NCBI GenBank assembly: GCA_010093515.1
Contig: MU001691.1
Span: forward strand, 385,813-449,812
Direction: 5' to 3'
Source: Lineolata rhizophorae
Taxonomy: Eukaryota > Ascomycota > Dothideomycetes > Lineolatales > Lineolataceae
Length of the DNA: 64,000 nucleotides
The notes beneath the pieces were generated by a model. The model was not told where the DNA came from and did no database searches. It saw only the letters and a list, made by a program, of their open reading frames with translations. This document shows positions 31,880 through 43,830 of this stretch, piece after piece. The translations under genes and the position numbers were made by a program. Within the stretch, counting starts at the first letter, position 1, and each line of letters begins with the position of its first letter.

Positions 31880-34408
31880 TCACCTCAGAAACCCCTCCAG
31901 CGCCTCCACCCCGCCCAGCTCCTCGCACGCCGCGCCTGCCCCTCCTCCGCGACAGGCCATCAGCCCCGCCTTGTCCTGGTCCATAGCGCCAACCACCCCG
32001 CTCCTACCCCTCAACCACCCGCCTTTTCCACCGCCCACCCTCGCTACCGTCGTGTTAGTCCTCAGCCTCTTCCCCACCGCCTGCACGGCCTCCTTCAGGC
32101 CTTTGTCGTCGTCTGGCCCGCATATAACGACGCCCCTCATGCCCACCCGCCCCGCCACCACGCTCGCCATCATGCTCGCAAACAAAAATGGATGCTGAAT
32201 GATCTCGATCTCGAATGCCTCGGCTGTCCGTCTCGCCTTGGCCGCGTACTCCTCATCCTCCAACAGACTCGCCAGCCTGTCCAAGTTTGCCGCGCTGACG
32301 CCGTTCGTGCTCGGCTCCGCGCCATCCATGCCGTCCTTCAGTCTGAGAATCAGATCGGGCTGGTTTTCCGCCGTGGCGAAGAAGCCGCCGTGCTCACCGT
32401 CCCAGAAGAGCTTGATCTGTGTGCGCTGCAAGATGTCGGCGAACTCAAGGTAGGCGTCCTCGAAGGTGGCTTCGTAGAGGTCGAGCAGCCCCGCAATGAG
32501 GAAGGCGTAATCGTCCGCCAGCGCAGGCACGTCGCCGGGTCCCTCGCGGTATACGCGGCAAATGGTCTTTGCACCCGCGTCGAAAAGTTCTTTGCGAATG
32601 AAGGTGACCGCACGCACGGCGGCCTGCAGACATGCGTCCGCTTGTGTCTTGTCCACTGATTCCAGCGCAGCACCCGTCCGGGCAAGCGCGCCAATCGCGA
32701 GTCCATTCCACGACACGACGATCTTGTCGTCCAGGCTCGGTCTCGGGCGTTCTTTCTCCCTGTGCGCCCTCAATTTCTCTTTACCTCCATTGATTATTTT
32801 GATCACCTCTTCCTTAGTGAGCCCAAACTCCTTCGCCAGAGCTTCCGGTTCCTTGCTCACCGCCAACACGTTCTGGTCCATCATCTCATCATGGGCGTCG
32901 TATTCCGGGCTTACGTTGCCATTCTCGAGCACGTTGTAGTAACGAGCGCAGACCTCGGCGTCGCGCTCGCCCAGGATGGACTGGAATTCCTTCAGCGTCC
33001 ACACGTAGAAGGCACCTTCGCGCTTCTCCTTGTCCGTCGGGCGGTAGAGCGAGTCGGCGTCCTCGGCCGAGAAGAAGCCCGCTGTTAGTGAGGCGATGGG
33101 CGGCGTTGTCAGGTAGGTGCAAATGTCCGTGACGGCGTCGAGCATTTCTGGATCTTTGGTGATGAGGTACGCGTCGAGGTATGCGGAGAGTAATTGAGCC
33201 TGATCATACAGCCTAAACGTGAAAGCTTGTGTCAATTAAGGGAAACTCCACACTCTCCGTCCAGCAGGCAATACTCACATCTTCTCGAAATGCGGCAAGC
33301 TCCAATCCCTCGTGACCGAGTACCGCGCGAATCCATGCCCAATATGATCCCTGATACCGCCCCTTGCCATAGCCCTCAGCGTCTCCACGGCCATAGCCCT
33401 CGCACCGTCGCAGTCCTGCTGCCCCACCACATCCCGCACCGGCTGGGGATACTGGCCTAGCCGCAGCAGGAAGGACAGATTGACGGGCGTCGGGAACTTG
33501 GGCTGCCGGCCGAAACCCGCGTGCACCGCGTCGTACTTGCGCTCGAAGTGCACGCGGGCCTCCTCGAGCAGCTCGAGGTCGAGCCCCTCGGCGGGCGCGT
33601 CCTCGCTCTCGCCTCGCGATATCGTGCCCTCGCGCGCGAAGTCGCGCAGCTGCGCCGTGATCTCCTTGGCCGACTCGAGGCAGCGCTGGCGCTGCGTCGC
33701 CCAGACGTCCCTGATCTTGCACAGTATGTCCACGAGGCCGATGTGACTAGGTCCGGGCCCCGCTCCGGCGGCGCCAGCTCCGCCACTGCCGCCGCCGGCC
33801 CCGGCCCCGGTGCTGCCGGTCCCGGTCGTGGAGTTGGGCCCTGGCCAGTAGGTCCCGCCGAAGATGGGCTCGAGGTCCGGCGTCAGGAAGACATTGAGGG
33901 GCCAGCCACCGGAGCCCGTCGTCGCCTGCACGTAGTTCATGTAGATGCGGTCAATGTCGGGGCGCTCTTCGCGGTCCACCTTGATGGGGATGAAGGACGA
34001 GTTCAGGATGGAAGCGACCTCCTGGTTCGAGAAGGATTCGCGCTCCATAACGTGGCACCCTAGGCGTGGGACGCTGGGTGTTAGCACAATAGAATGTCTG
34101 TGAATAGAAGGAGATGCAAACAGAGGCAGAGAGGGCGATACGTACAGTGGCAGGCCGCATAACCGATGCTGACAAAGAGGAGGCGGTTCGTTTGGCGAGC
34201 GAGGGCGAGAGCTTCGGGAGTCCACATCTGCCATGCAACGGGGTTGTGCATGTGGGCGCGCACCTAGGGCACAAGTCATTAGCTTCATGAACTCCGACGT
34301 GCATGTCTGCAACAACTTCAAGTAGGTGCCAAGGTCGCAAAAAGGCATCGAAAGACCTACATAGGGACTCCGGCTGGCACTTAGCCGGTTGACTAGTGTG
34401 GTGGCCAT
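31880..34408 (-). CDS. Spermatogenesis-associated protein 20/YyaL-like thioredoxin-domain protein
   Basis: A 759-residue protein with an N-terminal thioredoxin-like domain (DUF255, DsbH-like) and a C-terminal six-hairpin alpha/alpha toroid related to N-acylglucosamine 2-epimerase. Introns 33213..33278, 34060..34145 and 34264..34360. Splicing rebuilds SRSPY-VRAHMHNPVAWQMW and, across intron 2, the redox motif CHWCHVMERESF, with the Trp codon split by the intron. Downstream come DREERPDIDRIYMNYVQATTG, GGWPLNVFLTPDLEPIFGGT and GRQPKFPTP; in the toroid, HFEKM-LYDQAQLL, GAFYVWT, LDDKIVVSWNGLAIGAL and ADDYAFLIAGLLDLYE. All are hallmark family motifs. A Gly/Ala/Thr-rich insert follows YWPGPN and is not conserved. 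The molecular activity of the family is not settled; a redox role has been suggested from the fold. The reading is intact throughout. Confidence 0.92.
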
Positions 34409-35409
34409 GGCGGCCCGGCCTAGATGGTGTGTAATGGTCGCAAGTAATTACTGAGGTGCTGCAAATTCGGTGGATACTTAGGCGGGCAGCCGTAAGGAGT
34501 TGCGGACGTTGTGCGGGAAGTTGCGACGCAGTGCAAAAGTAAAATGGTCAGGTGGTGACTACTACAAAGGTAGCAAGTAGGCTGTATGTAATAAAGCAGG
34601 ACGAACTAGGTGAGCGGGCGGTGAGTGGCTATTAGCGTTTGTGGTGGGGCAGGCGCGGGGGCCGCTCCCGGACCGGGCGTGGGTGACGGTGGGTTGCGAC
34701 ATGCAGCGGACAATGATCCGTCATGTTGGTGGAACCGCAGATCCATTCCGACCCCACCTCACGTGCCACCATTGCATCACGTGGCATCTCACAACGCATC
34801 CTACTACTTGCAATAAAGCTTTTTGCAACATACTGTTTCACGTCCGTGCAATCGTCGGCCCATCATGTGTTCAGGCCGTGTTGACGCAGGATGCTGTTGT
34901 TTTCCAAGGTCTGTTCCCTCAGGAGAGCCCGGCTACAAAAAATAGAAGAAAAAAACAAAGTATGCACAGAGAAAGTAAGTCGTCAACCCCAGGTCAGTCC
35001 GCCTGAACTCTTTTTTTTTTGAAACTGTCCTTCGCTGCATAGTTTCATAGGAAGACATCAAGCACACCCTGTACCAAAGCCCCAACAGAAAGAGCATGGC
35101 CGGCTGATATCCAGGGGTGTGGAGTGTGATAAAAAGCAAAAAAAGGTTTGGTCAAGGTGAGAAAGCAAAGCAAAGAAAACAGGAAGGTAATGCAATGGAG
35201 AACTGAGAGCCATTTTCATCGTGTCAGAGATAGCTGCTCAACGTTCCCCGACTGCCGAAAGTTTGCTCTGGCGCAGCCCAGCCGCTCGAAAAGAACCAAA
35301 TCAGCAACCGTAGCATCGGCCATCCACTGGTGAGACGCAAGGAAAAGCATCTCGTCCGACGTTGGCAAACGGCCGCGTCATCCCGTTAAGCACCACAAAG
35401 AGCGGTGCT
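34409..35409. other. Intergenic, no gene seen
   Basis: About 1 kb upstream of the SPATA20-like gene and downstream of the CAP gene. It has T- and A-runs (near 35012 and 34938) and no coding signature. Confidence 0.45.
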
Positions 35410-36505
35410 TTACTCCTTGCCGTGGATGGTCGCGTCGCCGTTCGGGCGAGCGACGTTGTTAGCGTACTCGCCACCGAAGTTACCTAGTTTTAAAGCATTA
35501 GCTAAAACGGCCAGGGCGGAACCGACGCGAACGCGATGAGACAACGCGTTACTTACCAGGGCTCTTGTAGTTGCAGACGGTGAACTGAGGGCCGACTGAG
35601 CTACCGACACCCTCGAGTCCGCCGGGGCCACAGTCATACGTGGCGCAACCCACCGCGGTAGTATCCTGCCAAACAATCTGGGTGAAGTGGCCCCAGCCGT
35701 GGAAGTTGCTCATGTCAGGGTTGTCAAGACCGTAGTTGGCGCTAAAGAGAGGCTCCTCCGGATTGTAGAAGACGTCGGTGATAACCGCGGAGACACGCTC
35801 GGCAGGGACACCGGCAGCAATGTTCTGGCCATAGCCACCACCATCCATCTCGCTGCAAGTTGAACAGTTAACTTTTGCTGCCACACTGCGTCATGTTAGG
35901 GGAGTTGGGAGGGGGTGTAGAACATACGTGTCGTGATCGTAAACGCAGGACTGAGCAATCTTCATGGCCGTAGCGGCAAGGCCCTCGTCCCAAACAAGGT
36001 CGGCAGCAGAGTGGTTGGAGCGATGAGCGTTGTGGTGGTTCAGGCACTGGGAGATATAGTCGTCGCCATCCGACTCGGAAGGAGTCTCAGTCGCGGCGGG
36101 CTCCGGCTCAGGCGTCGCAGTAGTCGACGCCGGCGCAACGGAGGTTGGCTCAGGTGCAGCAGATGTCGGCTCCGGCTCCGGCTCCGATTCTGGAGCAGGC
36201 TCCGACGAAGGTTCAGGCTCCGGCGAAGGAGACGGAGACGAAGACGGAGACGAAGATGGAGATGGCGAAGGAGTAGGCTCGGCAGCAGGCTGGGAGTGGC
36301 GGTTGATCCACGGCATTTCGAAGAAAGAGCCCGGGCTATTGGCGCTGCCGGCATCCTCGGTGGGCGCCGGAGTAGGATCGACACCGGGAGTCACGAACTT
36401 GGTCACGGTGACATAGGTCCAGTCGGTAACCATGTCACGCTTGGCCACCGGGCCGGCAAGAGCGGCCGCTGCAAAGGCGATGGACGCGATAGCGGAGGGA
36501 CGCAT
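35410..36505 (-). CDS. Secreted CAP/SCP (PR-1-like) protein
   Basis: A cysteine-rich secretory/PR-1 superfamily protein of 315 residues after removing introns 35484..35556 and 35853..35927. It starts with a signal peptide (MRPSAIASIAFAAAALAGP) followed by VAKR, a Kex2-type dibasic site. Next is a long Ser/Pro/Glu-rich linker (about 70-155) with near-tandem PEPEP and SPS units, likely O-glycosylated. The CAP domain is C-terminal: NHHNAHRSNHSAADLVWDEG, then DTEMDGGGYGQNIAAG rebuilt at a junction, CAP1-type GHFTQIVWQDTTAVGCATYDC and CAP2-type VCNYKSPGNFGGEY, also rebuilt by splicing. The His/Glu positions of the CAP cavity appear present. Fungal relatives (Pry proteins) bind sterols and fatty acids, and some act as secreted effectors. 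Either role is inference. The Kex2 site suggests processing before secretion. Confidence 0.88.
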
Positions 36506-38165
36506 TGTGGTTGTTTCTTGTTGGTTGTTTCTAAGAAGTGTGCGGTGGGTGGGTGCAAAGGTGATAAAGCGCCGGAAAGGAGCAATCGCAGATCGCAAAA
36601 GGTTACTGAGGGCTTGCCTGGATGTTTGTAAGGAGCGTGAGGCCTCTCGGAGGTGAGTGGGACAGTGTCAGAGAGTACGGCTGAAGCGTACACAAGAAAA
36701 AAGAAGGGCTGTTTTGAGGCACAGGTAAGGACCGTGGTCTCGTGAAAGCGAGTGCTCACACGAGAAACTTTTTAAGGAAAAGAATGACAGCCTGGCAAAG
36801 GAGAAAGGAGCGGCGCTTTCGCGGGTGCGAGGGAGAAGAAGAGGAGGACAAACGACAGGATGGCGAGATGTTTGGTTTTATGGGCGAACGGCGCTACTGC
36901 AGGAGTGGCTGAAACGTGAAACTTCCCTGGGGCGGCGCCAACGGCCCTGGCAGGCCGTCCAAGCGCTTACCGCACCGTGCCCTCGGGGAGGCGCCCCCGG
37001 CGCCGAGGCGGGGAGCGAGGTACCTGTTACGTACTCGCCCGGGGCAGTCTGGTTCACGCCGTCGCCCGGTGCGGCTTGGGGGCAGGCGCGAGTGAACGGA
37101 GCTGCCAGGCACCACGGAACTACGCTGCAGGAGCCGCCGAGGTGGTGGCTCCGCGGGCGCCTTGTCTGCTACGGGAGCGATTGCGGTTACCCGGTACAGG
37201 CAGGTACATACTCGAGCGCCGGCGGCCCAGGTACCTGACGATGCGCCTAGAACCCGGCCACGCACTGGTCCCGGTTCCCGGGAGATCCACGCCCAGGCAC
37301 CCCCGGGCGCACGCCGCCTGGCCAACCGCTGCCCCACTCGGCGTCGCTAGTCAGGGGCTCCCCGCACCCCCTTCATCTCGGCCGCCCATAGCAATCAGAT
37401 CCGCCGTCATCACCGGCCTCCGCCGCCGGCCTCTACGCCTTAGCCCCTTCGAGATGCAGGTCAGTAGCATCCGCTAGCAGGTAGGTGCAGATGGTGCATC
37501 GCAGGAGGAGATCTAGAATGAAAGGTTCCGCCGCGATAAGATACACTCAAACCAGTGTAACTCCGCTAATCGTGCTACGTCCTGGAGGGCACCACGGCAT
37601 CTGCGTGCTCCTGCTCCGACCCATACAAAGGAATGGGCAATGGAATAATTCGCTCAAAATGCACCCCGACGCGTCCGTTTGACAGTACGGCGTGTACGGG
37701 TACACCAAGATTAGTCTGTTTGGGAGTTTAAAGTTTTTCTGCGGTACACGGGTACATGATGATGCCCGCGCAATTTCCCGCCACCATCCCTTCATCAACC
37801 ACTCTTAGCCCGTGGTTCGCTCCATCGAGCACCACTGGAACCTACGTCCTCACCTTCCGCCCCTGGACCACCGACTCCTACCCGACATAGAGATCTCCTC
37901 GAGCTGCACCAACCGCCGTCCGTCGTGCCCGGCCGTTGCTTCCTGCTGCGTCAGCTCGGGGCGCACATACGAGGAGCATTGGCGAGCGGCCCCTGGTCAA
38001 GGGCCCCTTCCTAACGCACGTGGCGCCCGTCGAGATCGCTAACAGGGGCCGTAATGTGGAGCGTGTTGGGTCTCTCCGGTGGATCATCGTAGCACCCGAC
38101 CGAGCAGGCCACGATTACAGAAACATCAGCATCGTCGAGTCCAGCAATTTCTCTGTCTTCCTACA
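36506..38165. other. Intergenic, no gene supported
   Basis: About 1.7 kb upstream of the CAP gene. The first part (to about 37480) is very GC-rich with overlapping open frames on both strands and no signature. The right part declines in GC towards the inverted-repeat element. Confidence 0.4.
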
Positions 38166-38391
38166 GGGGGGCGAGGTGCGGGCTGACCCCCCGCCCTATT
38201 GATTCCTCACCAAACACAACTGACTTATACATACCGTAAAGTATGAACTGATTCTGCTATAATTTCTATGTTTCCCTCTCGTAGCTGCAAGAGAGAAAAC
38301 AAATCAAGAGAATAAAGGAAAATATATATAAGATAGTTGTGTTTTGTGTGAGTCGAAAAGAAGGGGTGTCAGCCCGGACTTGCCCACCCCC
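38166..38391. mobile_element. MITE-like inverted-repeat element
   Basis: A 226-bp unit whose two ends are imperfect inverted repeats of about 66-68 bp. The left end (38166-38231) contains CGGGCTGAC and AAACACAACT; the right end (38324-38391), read on the opposite strand, contains the same CGGGCTGAC and AAACACAACT at matching positions, followed on both sides by CTTATA-type sequence. Both termini are G-runs (GGGGG outward). The interior is about 90 bp, AT-rich and noncoding. This is the shape of a non-autonomous DNA transposon. I see no clear target-site duplication, so the exact ends are uncertain by a few bases. Confidence 0.6.
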
Positions 38392-39149
38392 AATGCTCCG
38401 TACTCTCAATCGGAACGCTTCATAAGTGCGATATTGACAGGATTGACAGGATTTCCCGCTCTCTCGTGAGAAACGTTTGTGCGGCGGACGATATCCCTGT
38501 TGGAGCACCCGCGTGGCTGCAACAAAGGGATTGGCTGGTAAATCAAAGACACGTAAAAATAGGCTGTTTCGGAGATTTTGTTCGCACTTGTACACGCTAA
38601 GACCATGACGAGACTGTGGTGTACCGAGCATACAACCTCACAACCGCAAAGCCGTGGTATTGCTCGTTGTCTTCTCAGTGATGCTTTTTAGATCCACCTA
38701 ATTATTATTGTACCAGCCACATATAAGGGGTCAGAGTGGTCCAAATCCTACGAAACAAGTGGCTACTCTATTGGCACGTCTATACGAAACTGCGGCTTGC
38801 CTACCGCGTATTCGGCCAGTATCTCTTGATAGATACGAGAAAGGTATTTCCAGCAAACCTCCCAAACAAAAAACCAATTCGTCGGTGTAGCGCAGTGAAA
38901 ATCTGACAGCATGCATGCCTCATTGACGGAAGACGAAGGCAGAAGACCTATTTTGCCGTCGATTTTCCTTCCCTCAAAGCACTCATATGGCCCTGGATAC
39001 ATGAATTGGTGCTAGTCGCTCCCGTCAAGGTTCGCTTAGATATGAGTACCAACTCCGCTGTCCTCGGTATTTATCCCGATGTGAGGGTAGAATTGGGCCT
39101 TTAGACCTTCAGATGCGAGCCCTATCTACGGTAAGCGTTCTCATAAACT
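38392..39149. other. Intergenic, AT-shifted, no gene seen
   Basis: Only short frames, between the MITE-like element and the C-terminal SPRY remnant of the decayed ankyrin gene. A short stretch on the minus strand could be further decayed coding sequence, but I cannot align it to anything. Confidence 0.35.
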
Positions 39150-42100
39150 TCAACTGCTCTTGTACAATTATACTTACGTTTCCCTTTTCCCATTTACGGT
39201 AGTATGACCGATCCCAGTATCAATATTTGCCTCGCAGCTGAAAACATGGCACTCGCGATACTTCCAATTGTCCCCATAGTCGTACTCGGCCGGAATGAGT
39301 CCAGAGCTAGCTTCCAGAAATACGTTTCCGCCATCGCCGTGGAATCTCCATGAAACTTTTCGCCATCCAAGCATTGCGTCGCATCTTCGGCAACCGCAGA
39401 ATCCCAACCCCATAACGTTGTAATGAGTCGGGCCAAGACATTGACTGGAAGACTACGTACGTTGATTTCCGCTCCTTGGCAAGCCAAACTCCGTAGTAGT
39501 ATGATGCAATGTCCTGAGAGATGCAATAGTTTGTTCGGATACACGACCTTGGACTACTTGGGTCTCTCGGTACGACGCGGATACCTAGATTTTATCTCGG
39601 CAAGTCGCTCAGCGTTGATGTTGCATTGGTCAATAACTTATCCCATACTCCAGAGCACTTATCATTAGTGCACGTTCCAGGTCGAAGGGACTTTGGATGA
39701 TTTGCGGGAGTTGCGCCCGAAATCCCGATATTGACGAATTCGTCGTGCTATCTCAAGATATCCTAACTTTTCCGCCCAATCCAAGCACGTCCATCCGCTC
39801 GCATCCAGGCCAGCAGAATCCAGTTTTAGTTCGATGGGCGTAGCAATGACGGTGGTAGAACCCAAGGATGCGGCAGCATGGTACGCAAGCATACTTGACT
39901 CTGTCAACGGCGATTTTAGTGGCTCGACGTGTTCGATCCACAGGTTGAAAATTTCCTATTCCCCTTGCATGACACACTGGACCAAAGCGTTTATCCCGAG
40001 CGAATCCTGCGTTTGGTTCACTTCATACCTCAGGCGACATGCAATCGCGTCCGCACCACCACTTTTGACAACTCGCACAAGAGCGCTGTTCTTTGTAGTC
40101 TTGGTTCTGGGGTCGGAAACCAAGGAGTCATCCTCAGCCGCCTTTTGCAGAGCCGTCCTTCCACATGCATCCTTCGACTCGACCACAACAGCCTCTTTTT
40201 CAAGTGGAGCATTGAGTATTTTCGTCTCTTTCGAAGCCACAAAATAATGTAGTATCAAGTCCTCCCATCCGGACGCTGCAATGTTAAGGTCGACACAGTC
40301 GCGACACAAAGGCTCTTTAACGATCTCAATATGCTCGTTCTCGGAGGCCCAATTCAAAGCCATCTCACTGTGACCATGTCTTGGGCGTTCAAATTTTTAT
40401 CTGCATTTTGACAGAAATTAGACAATCTAGGTGCACCCAAAGTAAGACGCAATCATGAGTAGTATCATGCGCTTGGAGTCTGGAATGTTGACATCCACTC
40501 TCTCTTGGTCAAGGATTCGAAGGACCTCTTGTTCGACGTTGGCGGTGGCGTTGAAGAGAATAATCTCACCGTCCTCCCGCAGCGTATTTGTGTCAACCCC
40601 GGTTTCGAGCAGAAATTGAACCATGTATTTTACGCTGTTCCCACATGCCATATAATGCAGTGTTTCCTGCATCTTCCCGATCCCGAGGGTCCGATACTTT
40701 TTCAAGGAGCAATCAAACCACTTTTTCGTGTCCACTGAGGCATGATCACATCAACGAATTCTACGTTTCGCGTTCCTCGCCTTTACTTCAGCCCCTTGTT
40801 GAGGAATCAGTTCGCAAATGTCTCTAAAGCCCTCCGGGGCGGCATTTGTGAGTACTCTCTCTCCGCTATGGTCTCGGGCCTCGGAGTTTGCCCCCTTCTT
40901 CAAAAGAAGTCGAGCCTGTCTGTGTCTCATTTGGTCACAGCAGTGATCAATGGAGTCTAGTACCAAATAACGTTAGGTTCAAGAATGGCTACATTTGAAG
41001 TGGGACTCTGACTTCCCAGAAGCAAACGAGATATATCTTCCCTCCATCTTCGCACAGTAAATTCTAACGCGGTGAAGCTGATTTTATCCTGGGCCAGCGC
41101 GTCCGCACCCGTGCCAAGTAGAACCTCAGTCACTTCCCCGGACCCTTCTCTAGCGGCATGTATAAGGGAAGTGGCCTCTCCACGTGTCCACGATTTGCAT
41201 TCTCTGCTCTTCTCTAGTCAGTGTCAGGTTCGATAAGTAACCTAACCAATGCCACATGTGTTCCTTCTGCAGCATAGCTCAGCGCTGCCCTTGAGTGAAA
41301 GTCATCCTCATCTGGTGCGGCACCGTGCTGAAGAAGTATGTAAAAAGGCCAGATCGGCATGACCATGCTTTGCCGCCGCGTATATCAATAGAGTTTTCTC
41401 CAAGCGACCTCCACCGACAGAAGCGGTGCTGCTTACGCTGTTCGCCTTTTCCTACTCAAGAAGTTCCTTTGCGATGCCTCTAGGTACACCAAACTTCTTT
41501 GTCAGCCTAGGGTGGGCAACCTTTCCTATCCAAGCAAGAAGAGTCCGGCCAAAAGCGTCTTTTACGCAGGGTTTTGCACCCGTATCTCAAAACCAAACGT
41601 ACTGTTGCCAAGTTACTATTGCTGATAGCGCAAACTCCATCCAGGCACGTCACGATCAGTTCAGCACTGCGCTAAGCCTAGGTATGGCCCTATTCGCCAC
41701 TTTCGACCCCTATAATATCCCTTGCCCCTTCGCCCTCCCCTCATCTTCCTTCGTCTTTCTTCCTACGATTCTCGCTCTATTCCTATTTTTCGCCACCGCC
41801 GACTTGGCCCCTCTTCGAAAAATTCTCCCCCGGGCGTATTCTACCCTCTCCAACCCTCCTTGGGCTGTTCCTCTGCCTCCCCTCCCTCCTTATTTCGCCC
41901 TCGCCCAATCACCAACCTTGGCCGCCTTGCCCCTCACGTAACCAGCAAGCTCGACGTATGCGTAAACTGAGCTGGTCTCTCTTGAACACCACTCGAGCTA
42001 TTGTTCCGGCAGCTTCAAGACCGGATGAAACTTGCTGCTAGCGTTTACCATATCTATTATTGTTACCATGGAAAAGCGCTAATCTATATAACGTAGAATT

Positions 42101-43830
42101 CTTTACGTATATAGGAATCACTTTGTATTATATATAATATTAGTACCCCTAGGCATCTAAAATGAGGTATAAGGGCTGTTTCTACCCTTAGCAATTAATT
42201 TACTAATATATCCTTTCTACGTTTTGAGGGTCCTTTTATCATAATGCTATCGTAAGCTAATCGTTGATTTGTACGACTTTGTATCCTGAATATCTCTAAC
42301 CCGCTAATATAGACTCCCTCATGTTGTATATTTCTCGCTGCATGTTTTCTACTGGTTTAATAATTATCGTTATCTAGCTCGTACTATTTCTAGATATAGT
42401 AGGAATGGGTATAGCTAAAAAGCCCCTCTTAAAGAGATGATATCATCTTGGTACTATATTTAGCATTTTCTTATGATAGGTTAGCTCATTAAAGGCTACT
42501 TAGGATAGCTTGTTGTTCTTTCCGTAGCGGTATGTCCATCTGGTTTTGGAAGATCTGTTTATCTCATGCTTAGCCTAGCCCCTGCGCTGTGCTGAATGCT
42601 GTTGTGTATCCCACCCTTGGTATTCGGTGCTCTGCTTGATGCTACCATTTGGCTCTTTTTCCCACTGAGGATCGCATATACTTCGAAAAACTGACCGTCT
42701 ACAGTATGCATTCGCCGAAGCTGAATGAGCCGGATGCCAGAGCTTGGAGTCTGCTAAGAGCCCGGAGGTTGTTGGTCTGCATCACTCTTGTCAAGCCGAT
42801 CCTGTATCGTCTAAGAACTCTGCTTTGTAGCCGAGTTGGAGCTGGTGGCACCGTTCTCTTGTGTCCACGAAATATTTATTCGTGCTCTGCTCAATGACCC
42901 ATGCCCATATCAACATTCCACTGGCGAGGGAAAATGTACCAATAACAAATAAGGGAGATCCGGAGCTTTTGCTGTCTCCGATACGATCTTTTGTTGGAAC
43001 GTGATATGCTGTCAGGCCCGCAATAGCTAAAACCCCGAGTCGAAGAGCAATGCCAAAAAATAGCCGCGCCAATAAGTTCGATTTGTTTGCTTTTTCTTGG
43101 CGACTCGCCCAAAAAAAAGTTGAGTTGAAGGTTTGGTTTTCACTGAATATTTGGGCAAACCTAGGACCAGCGGAGTTAGGTCGTTTCGTTGGCACTATGC
43201 GGGGGGCCCTTGAAAGTAATCATACCCTTTCATTTGGATGCTTCTCGTGCTGCTGAGACGTTGTATCTTGTACATCAGGCGACGTAGCCATTTCATCTTT
43301 GTTTGGCTCAGTCCGGGCAGCGTAGCACAGCTATCTCCTGGCCCACACAGATGCACTTGTCTGTTTGCTATGGCTAGGATAGCTAGACGTAGTCCTAGTG
43401 CCTGATCTACAAACAAATTTCAATGTCAAGGAAGATATAAGTAATGAGGTTGGGCTATAGCCTAACAAAAACAAATTAGCTCTAACCCAGACTTAAACCA
43501 ATCGCGCTAGTGGGAGCCCTTTAAACGTTCTTTCATTCCGGATCACAGAGCATTCATCATTGAACGCACTTTTAAGAGTATGGCGCTCATGGATTGCCAC
43601 GCAAATTGTTCACCAAAGAGGGCAAGTAGATAGAAGCCTGGAGTTAGCGGCTCCTTCAATGTGTTCCTAACTCCATGGTTGCGTATGCTCTTGACTTACA
43701 GCGCAAGATCAGTGAACATATTCAACGCGAATGACGAATCATCGTCCGGCTGGGATGTGCGCAGCAAGCGCTAGTATAACAGCGAAAACAATGGCAAGGC
43801 AGCAGAATTGGCTCATGGTGATCACTGCTA
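39150..43830 (-). pseudogene. Decayed membrane-ankyrin-SPRY protein gene
   Basis: Fragments on one strand and in one order fit a single large fungal protein. At the start, MSQFCCLAIVFAVILALAAH (about 43815 downward) is signal-like, followed in another frame by DDSSFALNMFTDLAL and then PGFYLLALFGEQFAWQSMS, resembling the membrane region that precedes ankyrin repeats in many fungal proteins. Next are RLAILAIANRQVHLCGPGD, LARLFFGIALRLGVLAIAGL, and SGSPLFVIGTFSLASGMLIW then AWVIEQST (to about 42880). After the AT-rich block, ankyrin repeats run from about 41600 to 39690: KTLLIYAAAKHGHADL, AALSYAAEGTHVALVRLLIE, SLIHAAREGSGEVTEVLLGT, RQARLLLKKGANSEARDHSG, GWTCLDWAEKLGYLEIARR. The end is a SPRY-like segment: FHGDGGNVFLEASSG then EYDYGDNWKY...TGIGHTTVNGKRE (about 39340-39175). 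Frames shift between segments and stops interrupt many, so no full protein can be made. That all parts are one gene is inference from order and strand. Confidence 0.65.
42035..42560. other. AT-rich block inside the decayed ankyrin gene, RIP-like
   Basis: About 0.5 kb of markedly AT-rich, TA-dinucleotide-rich sequence (e.g. TATTATATATAATATTAG near 42127) between the membrane and ankyrin parts of the decayed gene. It has no readable frame. The composition is what repeat-induced point mutation leaves in an old repeat or inserted element. I cannot name a family or see terminal repeats. Confidence 0.45.
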
